Source: Avena insularis
Lineage: Eukaryota; Streptophyta; Magnoliopsida; Poales; Poaceae
Length of the DNA: 64,000 nt
Assembly (NCBI GenBank): GCA_023614405.1
Contig: CM042688.1
Location: 382,961,331 to 383,025,330 of the forward strand
Reading direction: 5' to 3'
Part shown: positions 40,877-54,889 of the stretch, in pieces
How positions within the stretch are numbered: position 1 is the first letter of the stretch
Layout: each line of letters begins with the position of its first letter
Position numbers and translations under genes: made by a program
The notes under the pieces: generated by a model
Databases searched by the model: none
The model's input: the letters and a program-made list of their open reading frames with translations, nothing else
Told to the model about the DNA's origin: nothing

Positions 40877-43800
40877 ATGTCATTGTATGTGGGTTCTTTT
40901 CGTAAACAACATGCATCCACCAGGTGTCATTGCATGTGTGTTATTTTCCTAAACCACATGGATCCACTAGAGTCATTTCTTGTGTGTTCTTTTAATAAAC
41001 CACATGGATCCACTAGATGTCATTGTATGTGTGTTCTTTACATAAATTACATGGATACACTAGATGTCATTGCACGTGTGTTCTTTTCCTAAACCACATG
41101 GATCCACTAGATGTCATTGCATGTGTGTTCTTTTCCTAGACCAAATGGATCCACTAGAGTCATTTCGTGTGTGTTCTTTTCATAAACCACATGGATCCAC
41201 TAGATGTCATTGGATGTGTGTTCTTTTCATAAACCACATGGTTCCACTAGATGTCATGCATGTGTGTTCTTTTCCTAACCCACATGGATCCACTAGAGTC
41301 ATTCCATGTATGTTCTTTTCATAAACCACATGGATCCACTAGAGTCATTCCGTGTGTGTTCTTTTCATTAACCACATGATTCCAATAGATGTCATTACAC
41401 ACGTGTTATTTTAATAAACCACATGGATCCACTATATGTCATTGCACGTGTGTTATTTTTATAAACCGCATGGATCCACTATAATTCATTGCATGTGTGT
41501 TCTTTTCATAAACCACATGGATCTACTAGATGTCATTGCATGTCTATTCTTTTCCTAAACCACATGGATCCACTAGAGTCATTCTATGTGTGTTGTTTTC
41601 ATGAACCACATGGATCCACTATATGTCATTGCATCTGTGTTCTTTTCCTAAACCACATGGATCCACCAGATGTCGTTGCATGTGTGTTCTTTTCCTCAAC
41701 CACATCGGTCCACTAGAGTAATTTCTTGTGTGTTCTTTTCATAAACCACATGGATCCACTAGATGTCAGTGTATGTTTGTTCTTTTCATAAACCACATGG
41801 ATCCACTAGATGTCATTGCATGTGTGTTCTTTTGCTAAACCACATGGATCCACTAGATGCCATTGCATGTGTGTTCTTTTCCTAAACCACATGGATCCAC
41901 TAGAGTCATTCTATGTGTGTTGTTTTCATAAACCACATGGCTCCACTATACGTTGCATGTGTGTTCTTTTCATAAACTACATAGATCCACTAGATGACAT
42001 TGCATGTATGTTCTTTTCATATACCACATGGATGCACTAGATGTCATTGCATGTGTGTTGTTTTCCTAAACCACATGGATACACTAGAGTCATTGCATAT
42101 GTGTTCTTATCCTAAACCACATGGATCCACTAGATGTCATTGCATGTGGGTTATTTTCCTAAACCACATGGATCCACCAGATATCATTGCATGTGTGTTG
42201 TTTTCCTAAACCACATGGATCCACTAGAGTCATTTCTTGTTTGTTCTTTTCATAAACGACATGGATCCACTAGATGTCATTGTATGTGTGTTCTTTTCAT
42301 AAACCACATGGATCCACTAGATGGCATTGTTTGTGTGTTCTTTTCCTAAACCACATGGATCCACTAGAATCATTCCATGTGTGTTCTTTTCATAGACCAC
42401 ATGGATCCACTAGAGTCATTCCGTGTGTGTTCTTTTCATTAACCACATGGATCCAATAGATGTCATTACACGCGTGTTCTTTTAATAAACCACATGGATC
42501 CACTAGATTTCATTGCATGTGTGTTATTTTCATAAACCGCATGGATCCACTAGAATTCATTGCATGTGTGTTCTTTTCTTAAACCACATGGATCCACTAG
42601 ATATCATGGCATGTCTGTTCTTTTCCTAAACCACATGGATCCACTAGAGTCATTCTATGTGTGTTCTTTTCCTAAACCACATGGATCCACCAGAGGTCAT
42701 TGCATGTGTGTTATTTTCCTAAACCACAAGGATCCACTAGAGTCATTTCTTGTGTGTTCTTTTCATAAACCACATGGATCCACTAGAGTCATTCCAAGTG
42801 TGTTCTTTTCATAAACCACATGGATCCACTAGAGTCATTCCAAGTGTGTTCTTTTCATCAAGCACATGGATCCACTAGATGTCATTAAATGTGTGTTCTT
42901 TTCATAAACCACATGGTTTCACTATATGTTATGCATGTGTGTTCTTTTATTAAACCACATGGATCCACTAGAGTCATTCCATGTGTGTTATTTTCATAAA
43001 CCACATGGATCCACTAGATCTCATTCCATGTATGTTCTTTTCATAAACCGCATGGATCCACTATATGTCATTGCATGTGTGTTATTTTCATAAACCACAT
43101 GGATCCACTATATGTAATTGCATGTGTGATTTTCATAAACCACATGGATCCACTAGATGTCATTGGAAGTTTGTTCTTTTCCTAAACCACATGTATCCAC
43201 TAGAGTCATTCAACGTGTGTTCTTTTCATAAACCACATGGATCCAATAGATGACATTGCATGTGTGTTCTTTTCACACACCACATGGATCCACTAGATGT
43301 CATTCCATGTGTGTTCTTTTCCTAAACCACATGGATCCACTAGAGTCATTCCATGTGTGTTCTTTTCATAAACCACATGGATCCACTAGATGTCATTGCA
43401 TGTGCGTTCTTTTCACAAACCACATTGATCAACTAGATTTCATTGCATGTGCGTTATTTTCCTAAACCACATGGATCCGCTAGAGTCATTGCATGTGTGT
43501 TATTTGACTAAACCAAACATGAGCCACTAGATGTCATTGCATGTGTGTTTTCTTTCTAAACCACATGGATCCATTAGAGTCATTGCATGTGTGTTCTTTT
43601 CATAAACTACATGGATCAACTAGATGTCATTGCATGTGTGTTCTTTTCCTAAACCACATGGATCCACTAGAGTCATTCCGTGTGTGTTCTTTTCATTAAC
43701 CACATGGATCCAATAGATGTCATTACACGCGTGTTCTTTTAATACACCACATGGATCCACTAGATGTCATTGCATGTGTGTTATTTTCAGAAACCGCATG

Positions 43801-46140
43801 GATCCACTATATTTCATTGCATGTGTGTTCTTTTCATAAACCACATGGATGCACTAGATGTCATTGCATGGGTGTTCTTTTCCTAAACCACATGGATCCA
43901 CTAGAGTCATTCTATTTGTGTTGTTTTTATAAACCACATGGATCCACTATATGTCATTGCATGTGTGCTCTTTTCACAAACCACATGGGTCCACTATATG
44001 TCATTGCATGTGTGTTCTTTTCATAAACGACATGGGTGCACTAGATGTCATCGCATGTGTGTTGTTTTCCTAAACCACATGGATACACTAGAGTCATTGT
44101 ATATGTGTTCTTTTCCGAAACCACATGGATCCACTAGATGTCATTGCATGTATGTTCTTTTACTAAACCACATGGATCCACCAGATGTCATTGCATGTGT
44201 GTTCTTCTCCTAAACCACATGGATCCACTATAGTCATTTCTTGTCTGTTCTTTTCATAAACCACATGGATCCACTAGATGTCATTTCATGTGTGTTCTTT
44301 TCATAAACCACATGGATCCACTAGATATCATTCCATGTATGTTCTTTTCATAAACTGCATGGATCCACTATATGTCATTGCATTTGTGTTATTTTCATAA
44401 ACCACATGGATCCACTATATGTAATTGCATGTGTGATTTTCATAAACCACATGGATCCACTAGATGTCATTGCAAGTTTGTTCTTTTCCTAAACCACATG
44501 TATCCACTAGAGTCATTCAACGTGTGTTATTTTCATAAACCACATGGATCCACTAGACATCATTGCATGTGTGTTCTTTTCACACACCACATGGATCCAC
44601 TAGATGTCATTGCATGTGTGTTCTTTTCCTAAACCACATGGATCCACTAGAGTCATTCCATGTGTGTTCTTTTCATAAACCACATGGATCCACTAGATGT
44701 CATTGCATGTGCGTTTTTTTCACAAACCACATTGATCAACTAGATTTCATTGCATGTGCATTATTTTCCTAAACCACATGGATCCACTAGAGTCATTGCA
44801 TGTGTGTTATTTGACTAAACCACACGGAGCCATTAGAGTCATTGCATGTGTGTTCTTTTCATAAACCACATGGATCAACTAGATGTCATTGCATGTGTGT
44901 TCTTTTCCTAAACCACATGGATCCACTAGAGTCATTCCGTGTGTGTTCTTTTCATTAACCACATGGATCCAATAGATGTCATTACACGCGTGTTGTTTTA
45001 ATACACCACATGGATCCACTAGATGTCATTGCATGTGTGTTATTTTCAGAAACCGCATGGATCCACTATATTTCATTGCATGTGTGTTCTTTTCATAAAC
45101 CACATGGATGCACTAGATGTCATTGCATGGGTGTTCTTTTCCTAAACCACATGGATCCACTAGAGTCATTCTATTTGTGTTGTTTTTATAGACCACATGG
45201 ATCCACTATATGTCATTGCATGTGTGCTCTTTTCACAAACCACATGGGTCCACTATATGTCATTGCATGTGTGTTCTTTTCATAAACGACATGGGTGCAC
45301 TAGATGTCATTGCATGTGTGTTGTTTTCCTAAACCACATGGATATACTAGAGTCATTGTATATGTGTTCTTTTCCTAAACCACATGGATCCACTAGATGT
45401 CATTGCATGTATGTTCTTTTACTAAACCACATGGATCCACCAGATGTCATTGGATGTGTGTTCTTCTCCTAAACCACATGGATCCACTATAGTCATTTCT
45501 TGTCTGTTCTTTTAATAAACCACATGGATCCACTAGATGTCATTTCATGTGTGTTCTTTTCATAAACCACATGGATCCACTAGATGTCATTGCATGTGTG
45601 TTCTTTTCCTAAACCACATGGATCCACTAGATGTCATTGCATGTGTGTTCTTTTCATAAATCACATGGATCCACTAGATGTCATTGCATGTGTGTTCTTT
45701 TCCTAAACCACATGGATCCACTAAATGCCATTGCATGTTTGTTCTTTTCCTAAACCACATGGATCCATTAGAGTCATTCCATGTGTGTTCTTTTCATAAA
45801 CCACATGGATCCACTAGATGTCATTGCATGTGTGTCCTTTTCATAAACCACATGGTTCCACTAGATGTCATGCATGTGTGTTCTTTACCTAAACCACATG
45901 GATCCACTAGAGTCATTGTATATGTGTTCTTTTCCTAAACCACATGGATCCACTAGATGTTATTGCATGTATGTTCTTGTACTAAACCACATGGATCCAC
46001 CAGATGTCATTGCATGTGTGTTCTTTTCCTAAACCACATGGATCCACTATAGTCATTTCTTGTCTGTTCTTTTCATAAACCACATGGATCCACTAGATGT
46101 CATTTCATGTGTGTTCTTTCCATAAACCACATGGATCCAC
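40877..46140 (+). repeat. 11.1-kb-offset segmental duplication, right copy
   Basis: Partner of 29777-34980. Differences are single substitutions and whole-monomer indels: a repeated TCATTCCAAGTGTG monomer near 42790 and 42833, and a missing CTTTCTAAACC monomer near 44825. Also AAACCAAACATGAGCC near 43508 replaces AAACCACGGAGCC of the left copy. Confidence 0.84.
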
Positions 46141-47463
46141 TAGATGTCATTGCATGTGTTTTCTTTTCTTAAACCACATGGATCCACTAGATATCATGGC
46201 ATGTCTGTTCTTTTCCTAAACCACATGGATCCACTAGAGTCATTCTATGTGTGTTCTTTTCCTAAACCACATGGATCCACCAGAGGTCATTGCATGTGTG
46301 TTATTTTCCTAGACCACATGGATCCACTAGAGTCATTTCTTGTGTGTTCTTTTCATAAACCACATGGATCCACTAGAGTCATTCCAAGTGTGTTCTTTTC
46401 ATAAACCACATGGATCCACTAGATGTCATTAAATGTGTGTTCTTTTCATAAACCACATGGTTCCACTAGATGTCATGCATGTGTGTTCTTTTATTAAACC
46501 ACATGGATCCACTAGAGTCATCCACTAGATGTTATTGCATGTATGTTCTTGTACTAAACCACATGGATCCACCAGATGTCATTGCATGTGTGTTCTTTTC
46601 CTAAACCACATGGATCCACTATAGTCATTTCTTGTCTGTTCTTTTCATAAACCACATGGATCCACTAGATGTCATTTCATGTGTGTTCTTTTCATAAACC
46701 ACATGGATCCACTAGATGTCATTGCATGTGTGTTCTTTTCCGAAACCACTTGGATCCACTAGATGTCATTGCATGTGTGTTCTTTTCCTAAACCACATGG
46801 ATCCACTAGATTCATTCCATGTGTGTTCTTTTCATAAACCACATGGATCCACTAGATGTCATTGCATGTGTGTTCTTTTCATAAATCACATGGATCCACT
46901 AGATGTCATTGCATGTGTGTTCTTTTCCTAAACCACATGGATCCACTATATGCCATGGCATGTGTGTTATTTTCCTAAACCACATGGATCCACTAGATGT
47001 CATTGCATGTGTGTTATTTTCAGAAACCACATGGATGCACTAGATGTCATTGCATGGGTGTTCTTTTCCTAAACCACATGGATCCACTAGAGTCATTCTA
47101 TTTGTGTTGTTTTTATAAACCACATGGATCCACTATATGTCATTGCATGTGTGCTCTTTTCACAAACCACATGGGTCCACTATATGTCATTGCATGTGTG
47201 TTCTTTTCATAAACGACATGGGTGCACTAGATGTCATTGCATGTGTGTTGTTTTCCTAAACCACATGGATACACTAGAGTCATTGTATATGTGTTCTTTT
47301 CCTAAACCACATGGATCCACTAGATGTCGTTGCATGTATGTTCTTTTACTAAACCACATGGATCCACCAGATGTCATTGCATGTGTGTTCTTTTCCTAAA
47401 CCACATGGATCCACTATAGTCATTTCTTGTATCTTCTTTTCATAAACCACATGGATCCACTAG
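45678..47463 (+). repeat. 1.78-kb higher-order repeat, unit 1
   Basis: Markers 45678, 46144, 46716, 46997 and 47124 recur at 1,783-1,786 bp in the next unit. Its left part overlaps the end of the 11.1-kb duplicate, so blocks are nested. Confidence 0.78.
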
Positions 47464-49202
47464 ATGTCATTGCATGTGTGTTCTTTTCCTAAACCACATG
47501 GATCCACTAAATGCCATTGCATGTTTGTTCTTTTCCTAAACCACATGGATCCATTAGGGTCATTCCATGTGTGTTCTTTTCATAAACCACATGGATCCAC
47601 TAGATGTCATTGCATGTGTGTCCTTTTCATAAACCACATGGTTCCACTAGATGTCATGCATGTGTGTTCTTTACCTAAACCACATGGATCCACTAGAGTC
47701 ATTGTATATGTGTTCTTTTCCTAAACCACATGGATCCACTAGATGTTATTGCATGTATGTTCTTGTACTAAACCACATGGATCCACCAGATGTCATTGCA
47801 TGTGTGTTTTCCTAAACCACATGGATCCACTATAGTCATTTCTTGTCTGTTCTTTTCATAAACCACATGGATCCACTAGATGTCATTTCATGTGTGTTCT
47901 TTCCATAAACCACATGGATCCACTAGATGTCATTGCATGTGTGTTCTTTTCTTAAACCACATGGATCCACTAGATATCATGGCATGTCTGTTCTTTTCCT
48001 AAACCACATGGATCCACTAGAGTCATTCTATGTGTGTTCTTTTCCTAAACCACATGGATCCACCAGAGGTCATTGCATGTGTGTTATTTTCCTAAACCAC
48101 ATGGATCCACTAGAGTCATTTCTTGTGTGTTCTTTTCATAAACCACATGGATCCACTAGAGTCATTCCAAGTGTGTTCTTTTCATAAACCACATGGATCC
48201 ACTAGATGTCATTAAATGTGTGTTCTTTTCATAAACCACATGGTTCCACTAGATGTCATGCATGTGTGTTCTTTTATTAAACCACATGGATCCACTAGAG
48301 TCATCCACTAGATGTTATTGCATGTATGTTCTTGTACTAAACCACATGGATCCACCAGATGTCATTGCATGTGTGTTCTTTTCCTAAACCACATGGATCC
48401 ACTATAGTCATTTCTTGTCTGTTCTTTTCATAAACCACATGGATCCACTAGATGTCATTTCATGTGTGTTCTTTTCATAAACCACATGGATCCACTAGAT
48501 GTCATTGCATGTGTGTTCTTTTCAGAAACCACTTGGATCCACTAGATGTCATTGCATGTGTGTTCTTTTCCTAAACCACATGGATCCACTAGATTCATTC
48601 CATGTGTGTTCTTTTCATAAACCACATGGATCCACTAGATGTCATTGCATGTGTGTTCTTTTCATAAATCACATGGATCCACTAGATGTCATTGCATGTG
48701 TGTTCTTTTCCTAAACCACATGGATCCACTATATGCCATGGCATGTGTGTTATTTTCCTAAACCACATGGATCCACTAGATGTCATTGCATGTGTGTTAT
48801 TTTCAGAAACCACATGGATGCACTAGATGTCATTGCATGGGTGTTCTTTTCCTAAACCACATGGATCCACTAGAGTCATTCTATTTGTGTTGTTTTTATA
48901 AACCACATGGATCCACTATATGTCATTGCATGTGTGCTCTTTTCACAAACCACATGGGTCCACTATATGTCATTGCATGTGTGTTCTTTTCATAAACGAC
49001 ATGGGTGCACTAGATGTCATTGCATGTGTTGTTTTCCTAAACCACATGGATACACTAGAGTCATTGTATATGTGTTCTTTTCCTAAACCACATGGATCCA
49101 CTAGATGTCGTTGCATGTATGTTCTTTTACTAAACCACATGGATCCACCAGATGTCATTGCATGTGTGTTCTTTTCCTAAACCACATGGATCCACTATAG
49201 TC
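47464..49202 (+). repeat. 1.78-kb higher-order repeat, unit 2
   Basis: Partner of 45678-47463 (47927, 48499 and 48780 correspond to 46144, 46716 and 46997). It ends with the marker TTTCTTGTATCTTCTTTTC near 49203, which also occurs near 47420 and 50891. Confidence 0.77.
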
Positions 49203-51660
49203 ATTTCTTGTATCTTCTTTTCATAAACCACATGGATCCACTAGATGTCATTTCATGTGTGTTCTTTTCATAAACCACATGGATCCACTAGATGTCATTG
49301 CATGTGTGTTCTTTTCCTAAACCACATGGATCCACTAGATTCATTCCATGTGTGTTCTTTTCATAAACCACATGGATCCACTAGATGTCATTGCATGTGT
49401 GTTCTTTTCACAAACCACAAGGATCAACTAGATTTCATTGCATGTGTGTTATTTTCCTAAACCACATGGATCCACTAGAGTCATTGGATGTGTGTTATTT
49501 TACTAAACCACACGGAGCCACTAGATGTCACTACATGTGTGTTCTTTTTCTAAACCACATCGATCCACTACAGTCATTGCATGTGTGTTCTTTTCATAAA
49601 CCACATGGATCCACTAGATGTCATTGAATGTGTGTTCTTTTCCTAAACCACATGGATCCACTAGAGTCATTCTATTTGTGTTGTTTTTATAAACCACATG
49701 GATCCACTATATGTCATTGCATGTGTGCTCTTTTCATAAACCACATGGATCCAATATATGTCATTGCATGTGTGTTCTTTTCATAAACGACATAGGTGCA
49801 CTAGATGTCATTGCATGTGTGTTGTTTTCCTAAACCACATGGATACACTAGAGTCATTGTATATGTGTTCTTTTCCTAAACCACATGGATCCACTAGATG
49901 TCATTGCATGTATGTTCTTTTACTAAACCACATGGATCCACCAGATGTCATTGCATGTGTGTTCTTTTACTAAACCACATGGATCCACCAGATGTCATTC
50001 CAAGTGTGTTCTTTTCATAAACCACATGGATCCACTAGATGTCATTAAATGTGTGTTCTTTTCATAAACCACATGGTTCCACTAGATGTCATGCATGTGT
50101 GTTCTTTTATTAAACAACATGGATCCACTAGAGTCATCCACTAGATGTTATTGCATGTATGTTCTTGTACTAAACCACATGGATCCACCAGATGTCATTG
50201 CATGTGTGTTCTTTTCCTAAACCACATGGATCCACTATAGTCATTTCTTGTCTGTTCTTTTCATAAACCACATGGATCCACTAGATGTCGTGTGTTCTTT
50301 TCATAAACCACATGGATCCACTAGATGTCATTGCATGTGTGTTCTTTTCATAAATCACATGGATCCACTAGATGTCATTGCATGTGTGTTCTTTTCCTAA
50401 ACCACATGGATCCACTATATGCCATGGCATGTGTGTTATTTTCCTAAACCACATGGATCCACTAGATGTCATTGCATGTGTGTTATTTTCAGAAACCACA
50501 TGGATGCACTAGATGTCATTGCATGGGTGTTCTTTTCCTAAACCACATGGATCCACTAGAGTCATTCTATTTGTGTTGTTTTTATAAACCACATGGATCC
50601 ACTATATGTCATTTCATGTGTGCTCTTTTCACAAACCACATGGGTCCACTATATGTCATTGCATGTGTGTTCTTTTCATAAACGACATGGGTGCACTAGA
50701 TGTCATTGCATGTGTGTTGTTTTCCTAAACCACATGGATACACTAGAGTCATTGTATATGTGTTCTTTTCCTAAACCACATGGATCCACTAGATGTCGTT
50801 GCATGTATGTTCTTTTACTAAACCACATGGATCCACCAGATGTCATTGCATGTGTGTTCTTTTCCTAAACCACATGGATCCACTATAGTCATTTCTTGTA
50901 TCTTCTTTTCATAAACCACATGGATCCACTAGATGTCATTTCATGTGTGTTCTTTTCATAAACCACATGGATCCACTAGATGTCATTGCATGTGTGTTCT
51001 TTTCCTAAACCACATGGATCCACTAGATTCATTCCATGTGTGTTCTTTTCATAAACCACATGGATCCACTAGATGTCATTGCATGTGTGTTCTTTTCACA
51101 AACCACAAGGATCAACTAGATTTCATTGCATGTGTGTTATTTTCCTAAACCACATGGATCCACTAGAGTCATTGGATGTGTGTTATTTTACTAAACCACA
51201 CGGAGCCACTAGATGTCACTACATGTGTGTTCTTTTTCTAAACCACATCGATCCACTACAGTCATTGCATGTGTGTTCTTTTCATAAACCACATGGATCC
51301 ACTAGATGTCATTGAATGTGTGTTCTTTTCCTAAACCACATGGATCCACTAGAGTCATTCTATTTGTGTTGTTTTTATAAACAACATGGATCCACTATAT
51401 GTCATTGCATGTGTGCTCTTTTCATAAACCACATGGATCCAATATATGTCATTGCATGTGTGTTCTTTTCATAAACGACATAGGTGCACTAGATGTCATT
51501 GCATGTGTGTTGTTTTCCTAAACCACATGGATACACTAGAGTCATTGTATATGTGTTCTTTTCCTAAACCACATGTATCCACTAGATGTCATTGCATGTA
51601 TGTTCTTTTACTAAACCACATGGATCCACCAGATGTCATTGCATGTGTGTTCTTTTCCTA
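49203..51660 (+). repeat. 1.69-kb tandem duplication zone
   Basis: Markers 49245, 49385 and 49758 recur 1,688 bp later at 50933, 51073 and 51446, and 48780 recurs at 50466. A monomer with an internal deletion (CTAGATGTCGTGTGTTC near 50282) is private to this zone. Confidence 0.75.
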
Positions 51661-54600
51661 AACCACATGGATCCACTATAGTCATTTCTTGTCTGTTCTT
51701 TTCATAAACCACATGGATCCACTAGATGTCATTTCATGTGTGTTCTTTTCATAAAACCCATGGATCCACTAGATGTCATTGCATGTGTGTTCTTTTCATA
51801 AATCACATGGATCCACTAAATGTCATTGCATGTGTGTTCTTTTCCTAAACCACATGGATCCACTATATGCCATTGCATGTGTGTTCTTTTCCTAAACCAC
51901 ATGGATCCATTAGAGTCATTCCATGTGTGTTCTTTTCATAAACCACATGGATCCACTACATGTCATTGCATCTGTGTCCTTTTCATAAACCACATGGTTC
52001 CACTAGATGTCATGCATGTGTGTTCTTTTCCGAAACCACATGGATCCACCAGAGTCATTCCATGTGTGTTCTTTTCATAAACCACATGGATCCACTAGAG
52101 TCATTCCGTGTGTGTTCTTTTCATTAACCACATGGATCCAATAGATGTCATTACACGCGTGTTCTTTTAATAAACCACATGGATCCACTAGATTTCATTG
52201 CATGTGTGTTATTTTCATAAACCGCATGGATCCACTAGAATTCATTGCATGTGTGTTCTTTTCTTAAACCACATGGATCCACTAGATATCATGGCATGTC
52301 TGTTCTTTTCCTAAACCACATGGATCCACTAGATGTCATTACATGTGTGTTCTTTTCATAAACCACATGGATCCACTAGATTTCATTGCATGTGTGTTCT
52401 TTTCCTAAACCACATGGATCCAATAGATGTCATTGCATGTGTGTTCTTTTCCTAAACCACATGGATCCACCAGAGGTCATTGCATGTATGTTCTTTTCCT
52501 TAACCACATGGATCCACTAGATGTCATTGCATGTGTGTTCTTTTCCTAAACAACACGGATCCACTAGATGTCATTGCATGTGTGTTGTTTTCCTAAACCA
52601 CATGGATACACTAGAGTCATTGTATATGTGTTCTTTTCCTAAACCACATTGATCCACTAGATGTCATTGCATGTATGTTCTTTTCCTAAACCAGATGGAT
52701 CCACCATATGTCATTGCATGTGTGTTCTTTTCCTAAACCACATGGATCCACTAGATGTCATTTCATGTGTGTTCTTTTCATAAACCACATGGATCCACTT
52801 GATGTCATTGCATGTGTGTTCTTTTCCTAAACGACATGGATCTACTAGATGTCATTGCATGTGTGTTCTTTTCCTAAACCACATGGATCCACTAGATTCA
52901 TTCCATGTGTGTTCTTTTCATAAACCACATGGATCCACTAGATGTCATTGCATGTGTGTTCTTTTAACAAACGACAAGGATCAACTAGATTTCATTGCAT
53001 GTGTGTTCTTTTCATAAACCACATGGATCCACTAGAGTCATTCCAAGTGTGTTCTTTTCATAAACGACATGGATCCACTAGATGTCATTGCATGTGTTTT
53101 CTTTTCATAAACCACATGGTTCCACTAGATGTCATGCATGTGTGTTCTTTTATTAAACCACATGGATCCACTAGAGTCATTCCATGTGTGTTATTTTCAT
53201 AAACCACATGGATCCACTAGATGTCATTGCATGTATGTTATTTTCATAAACCACATGGATCCACTAGAGTCATTCCATGTGTGTTCTTTTCATAAACCAC
53301 ATGGATCCACTAGATGTCATTACATGTGTGTTCTTTTCATAAACCACATGGTTCCACTAGATGTCATGCATGTGTGTTCTTTTCCTAACCCACATGGATC
53401 CACTAGAGTCATTCCATGTATGTTCTTTTCATAAACCACATGGATCCACTAGAGTCATTCCGTGTGTGTTCTTTTCATTAACCACATGATTCCAATAGAT
53501 GTCATTACACACGTGTTATTTTAATAAACCACATGGATCCACTATATGTCATTGCATGTGTGTTATTTTCATAAACCGCATGGATCCACTAGAATTCATT
53601 GCATGTGTGTTCTTTTCATAAACCACATGGATCCACTAGATGTCATTGCATGTTTATTCTTTTCCTATACCACATGGATCCACTAGAGTCATTCTATGTG
53701 TGTTGTTTTCATGAACCACATGGATCCACTATATGGCATTGCATGTGTGTTCTTTTCCTAAACCGCATGCATCCACCAGATGTCATTGCATGTGTGTTCT
53801 TTTCCTAAACCACATCGATCCACTAGAGTCATTTCTTGTTGTTCTTTTCATAAACCACATGGATCCACTAGATGTCATTGTTTGTGTGTTCTTTTCATAA
53901 ACCACATGGATCCACTAGATGTCATTGCATGTGTGTTCTTTTGCTAAACCACATGGATCCACTAGATTCCATTGCATGTGTGTTCTTTTCCTAAACCACA
54001 TGGATCCACTAGAGTCATTTCTTGTGTGTTCTTTTCATAAACCACATGGATCCACTAGATGTCATTGTATGTGTGTTCTTTTCATAAACCACATGGATCC
54101 ACTAGATGTCATTACATGTGTGTTATTTTCCTAAACCACATGGATCTACCAGATATCATTGCATGTGTGTTCTTTTCATTAACCACATGGATCCAATAGA
54201 GTCATTTCTTGTGTGTTCTTTTCATAAACCACATGGATCCACTAGATGTCATTGTATGTGTGTTCTTTTCATAAACCACATGGATCCACTAGATGTCATT
54301 GCATGTGTGTTCTTTTCCTAAACCACATGGATCCACTAGATGTCATTGCATGTGTGTTCTTTTCCTAAACCACATGGATCCATTAGAGTCATTCCATGTG
54401 TGTTCTTTTCATAAACCACATGGATCCACTAGATGTCATTACATGTGTGTTATTTTCATAAACCACATGGATCCACTAGAGTTATTCCGTGTGTGTTCTT
54501 TTCATTAACCACATGGATCCAATAGATGTCATTACACGCGTTTTCTTTTAATAAACCACATGGATCCACTAGATTTCATTGCATGTGTGTTATTTTCATA

Positions 54601-54860
54601 AACCGCATGGATCCACTAGAATTCATTGCATGTGTGTTCTTTTCTTAAACCACATGGATCCACTAGATATCATGGCATGTCTGTTCTTTTTCTAAACCAC
54701 ATGGATCCACTAGAGTCATTCTATGTGTGTTCTTTTCCTAAACCACATGGATCCACCAGAGGTCATTGCATGTGTGTTCTTTTCCTAAACCACATGGATC
54801 CACTAGAGTCATTTCTTGTGTGTTCTTTTCATAAACCACATGGATCCACTAGAGTCATTC
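51661..54860 (+). repeat. Right zone of the array before the LTR insertions
   Basis: A patchwork of block types. 51820-52080 resembles 39947-40140, 53599-53808 resembles 30389-30590, and 54626-54860 resembles 31460-31694. It holds private variants such as AACAAACGACAAGG near 52966. The last monomer is cut at 54860 by the first LTR insertion. Confidence 0.75.
54856..54860 (+). repeat. Target-site duplication CATTC (left copy)
   Basis: CATTC directly precedes the TG terminus of the first LTR and is repeated at 59345-59349 directly after its CA terminus. Five bases is the standard duplication for LTR-retrotransposon integrase. Confidence 0.92.
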
Positions 54861-54889
54861 TGTAGGGTCCCCAACCTTTAATAAGGTAG

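Larger units (their letters stand above)
2162..54860 (+). repeat. Giant 45-47-bp BamHI-type satellite array with higher-order structure
   Basis: About 52.7 kb of uninterrupted head-to-tail monomers, roughly 1,100 units, all in one orientation. Each monomer runs CATGGATCCACTAGA, then TGTCATTGCATGTGTG or a shorter variant, then TTCTTTTCMTAAACCA (M is C or A). Class A has GATGTCATTGCATG and is 47 bp. Class B has GAGTCATTCCATG and is 46 bp. A rarer class C has GATGTCATGCATG, follows a GGTTCC variant and is 45 bp. Most monomers hold GGATCC. Common subvariants (TTATTTTC, CATTACACGCG, CATTTCTTG, TCTATTTGTG) recur in fixed orders and define larger blocks. I do not recognise the satellite as a named family. 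Nothing gene-like lies inside it; open frames of 60-150 codons are repeat by-products. Confidence 0.98.

Noticed and set aside
2162..54860. CRISPR-like array
   Set aside because: Repeats are contiguous 45-47-bp units without unique spacers, in plant DNA.
2162..54860. Centromeric satellite
   Set aside because: Monomer length and lack of any centromeric retrotransposon do not support it. Location cannot be told from sequence alone.
2341..54865. Over a hundred short plus-strand open frames with Cys/His-rich repeats such as CHCMCVLFLNHMDPLESF
   Set aside because: They are satellite translated in three rotating frames. A 47-bp unit shifts frame by two bases each copy, and stops TAA and TAG occur in each monomer in only one frame apiece. 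The Cys/His pattern comes from TGTGTG and CACATG, not from selection.
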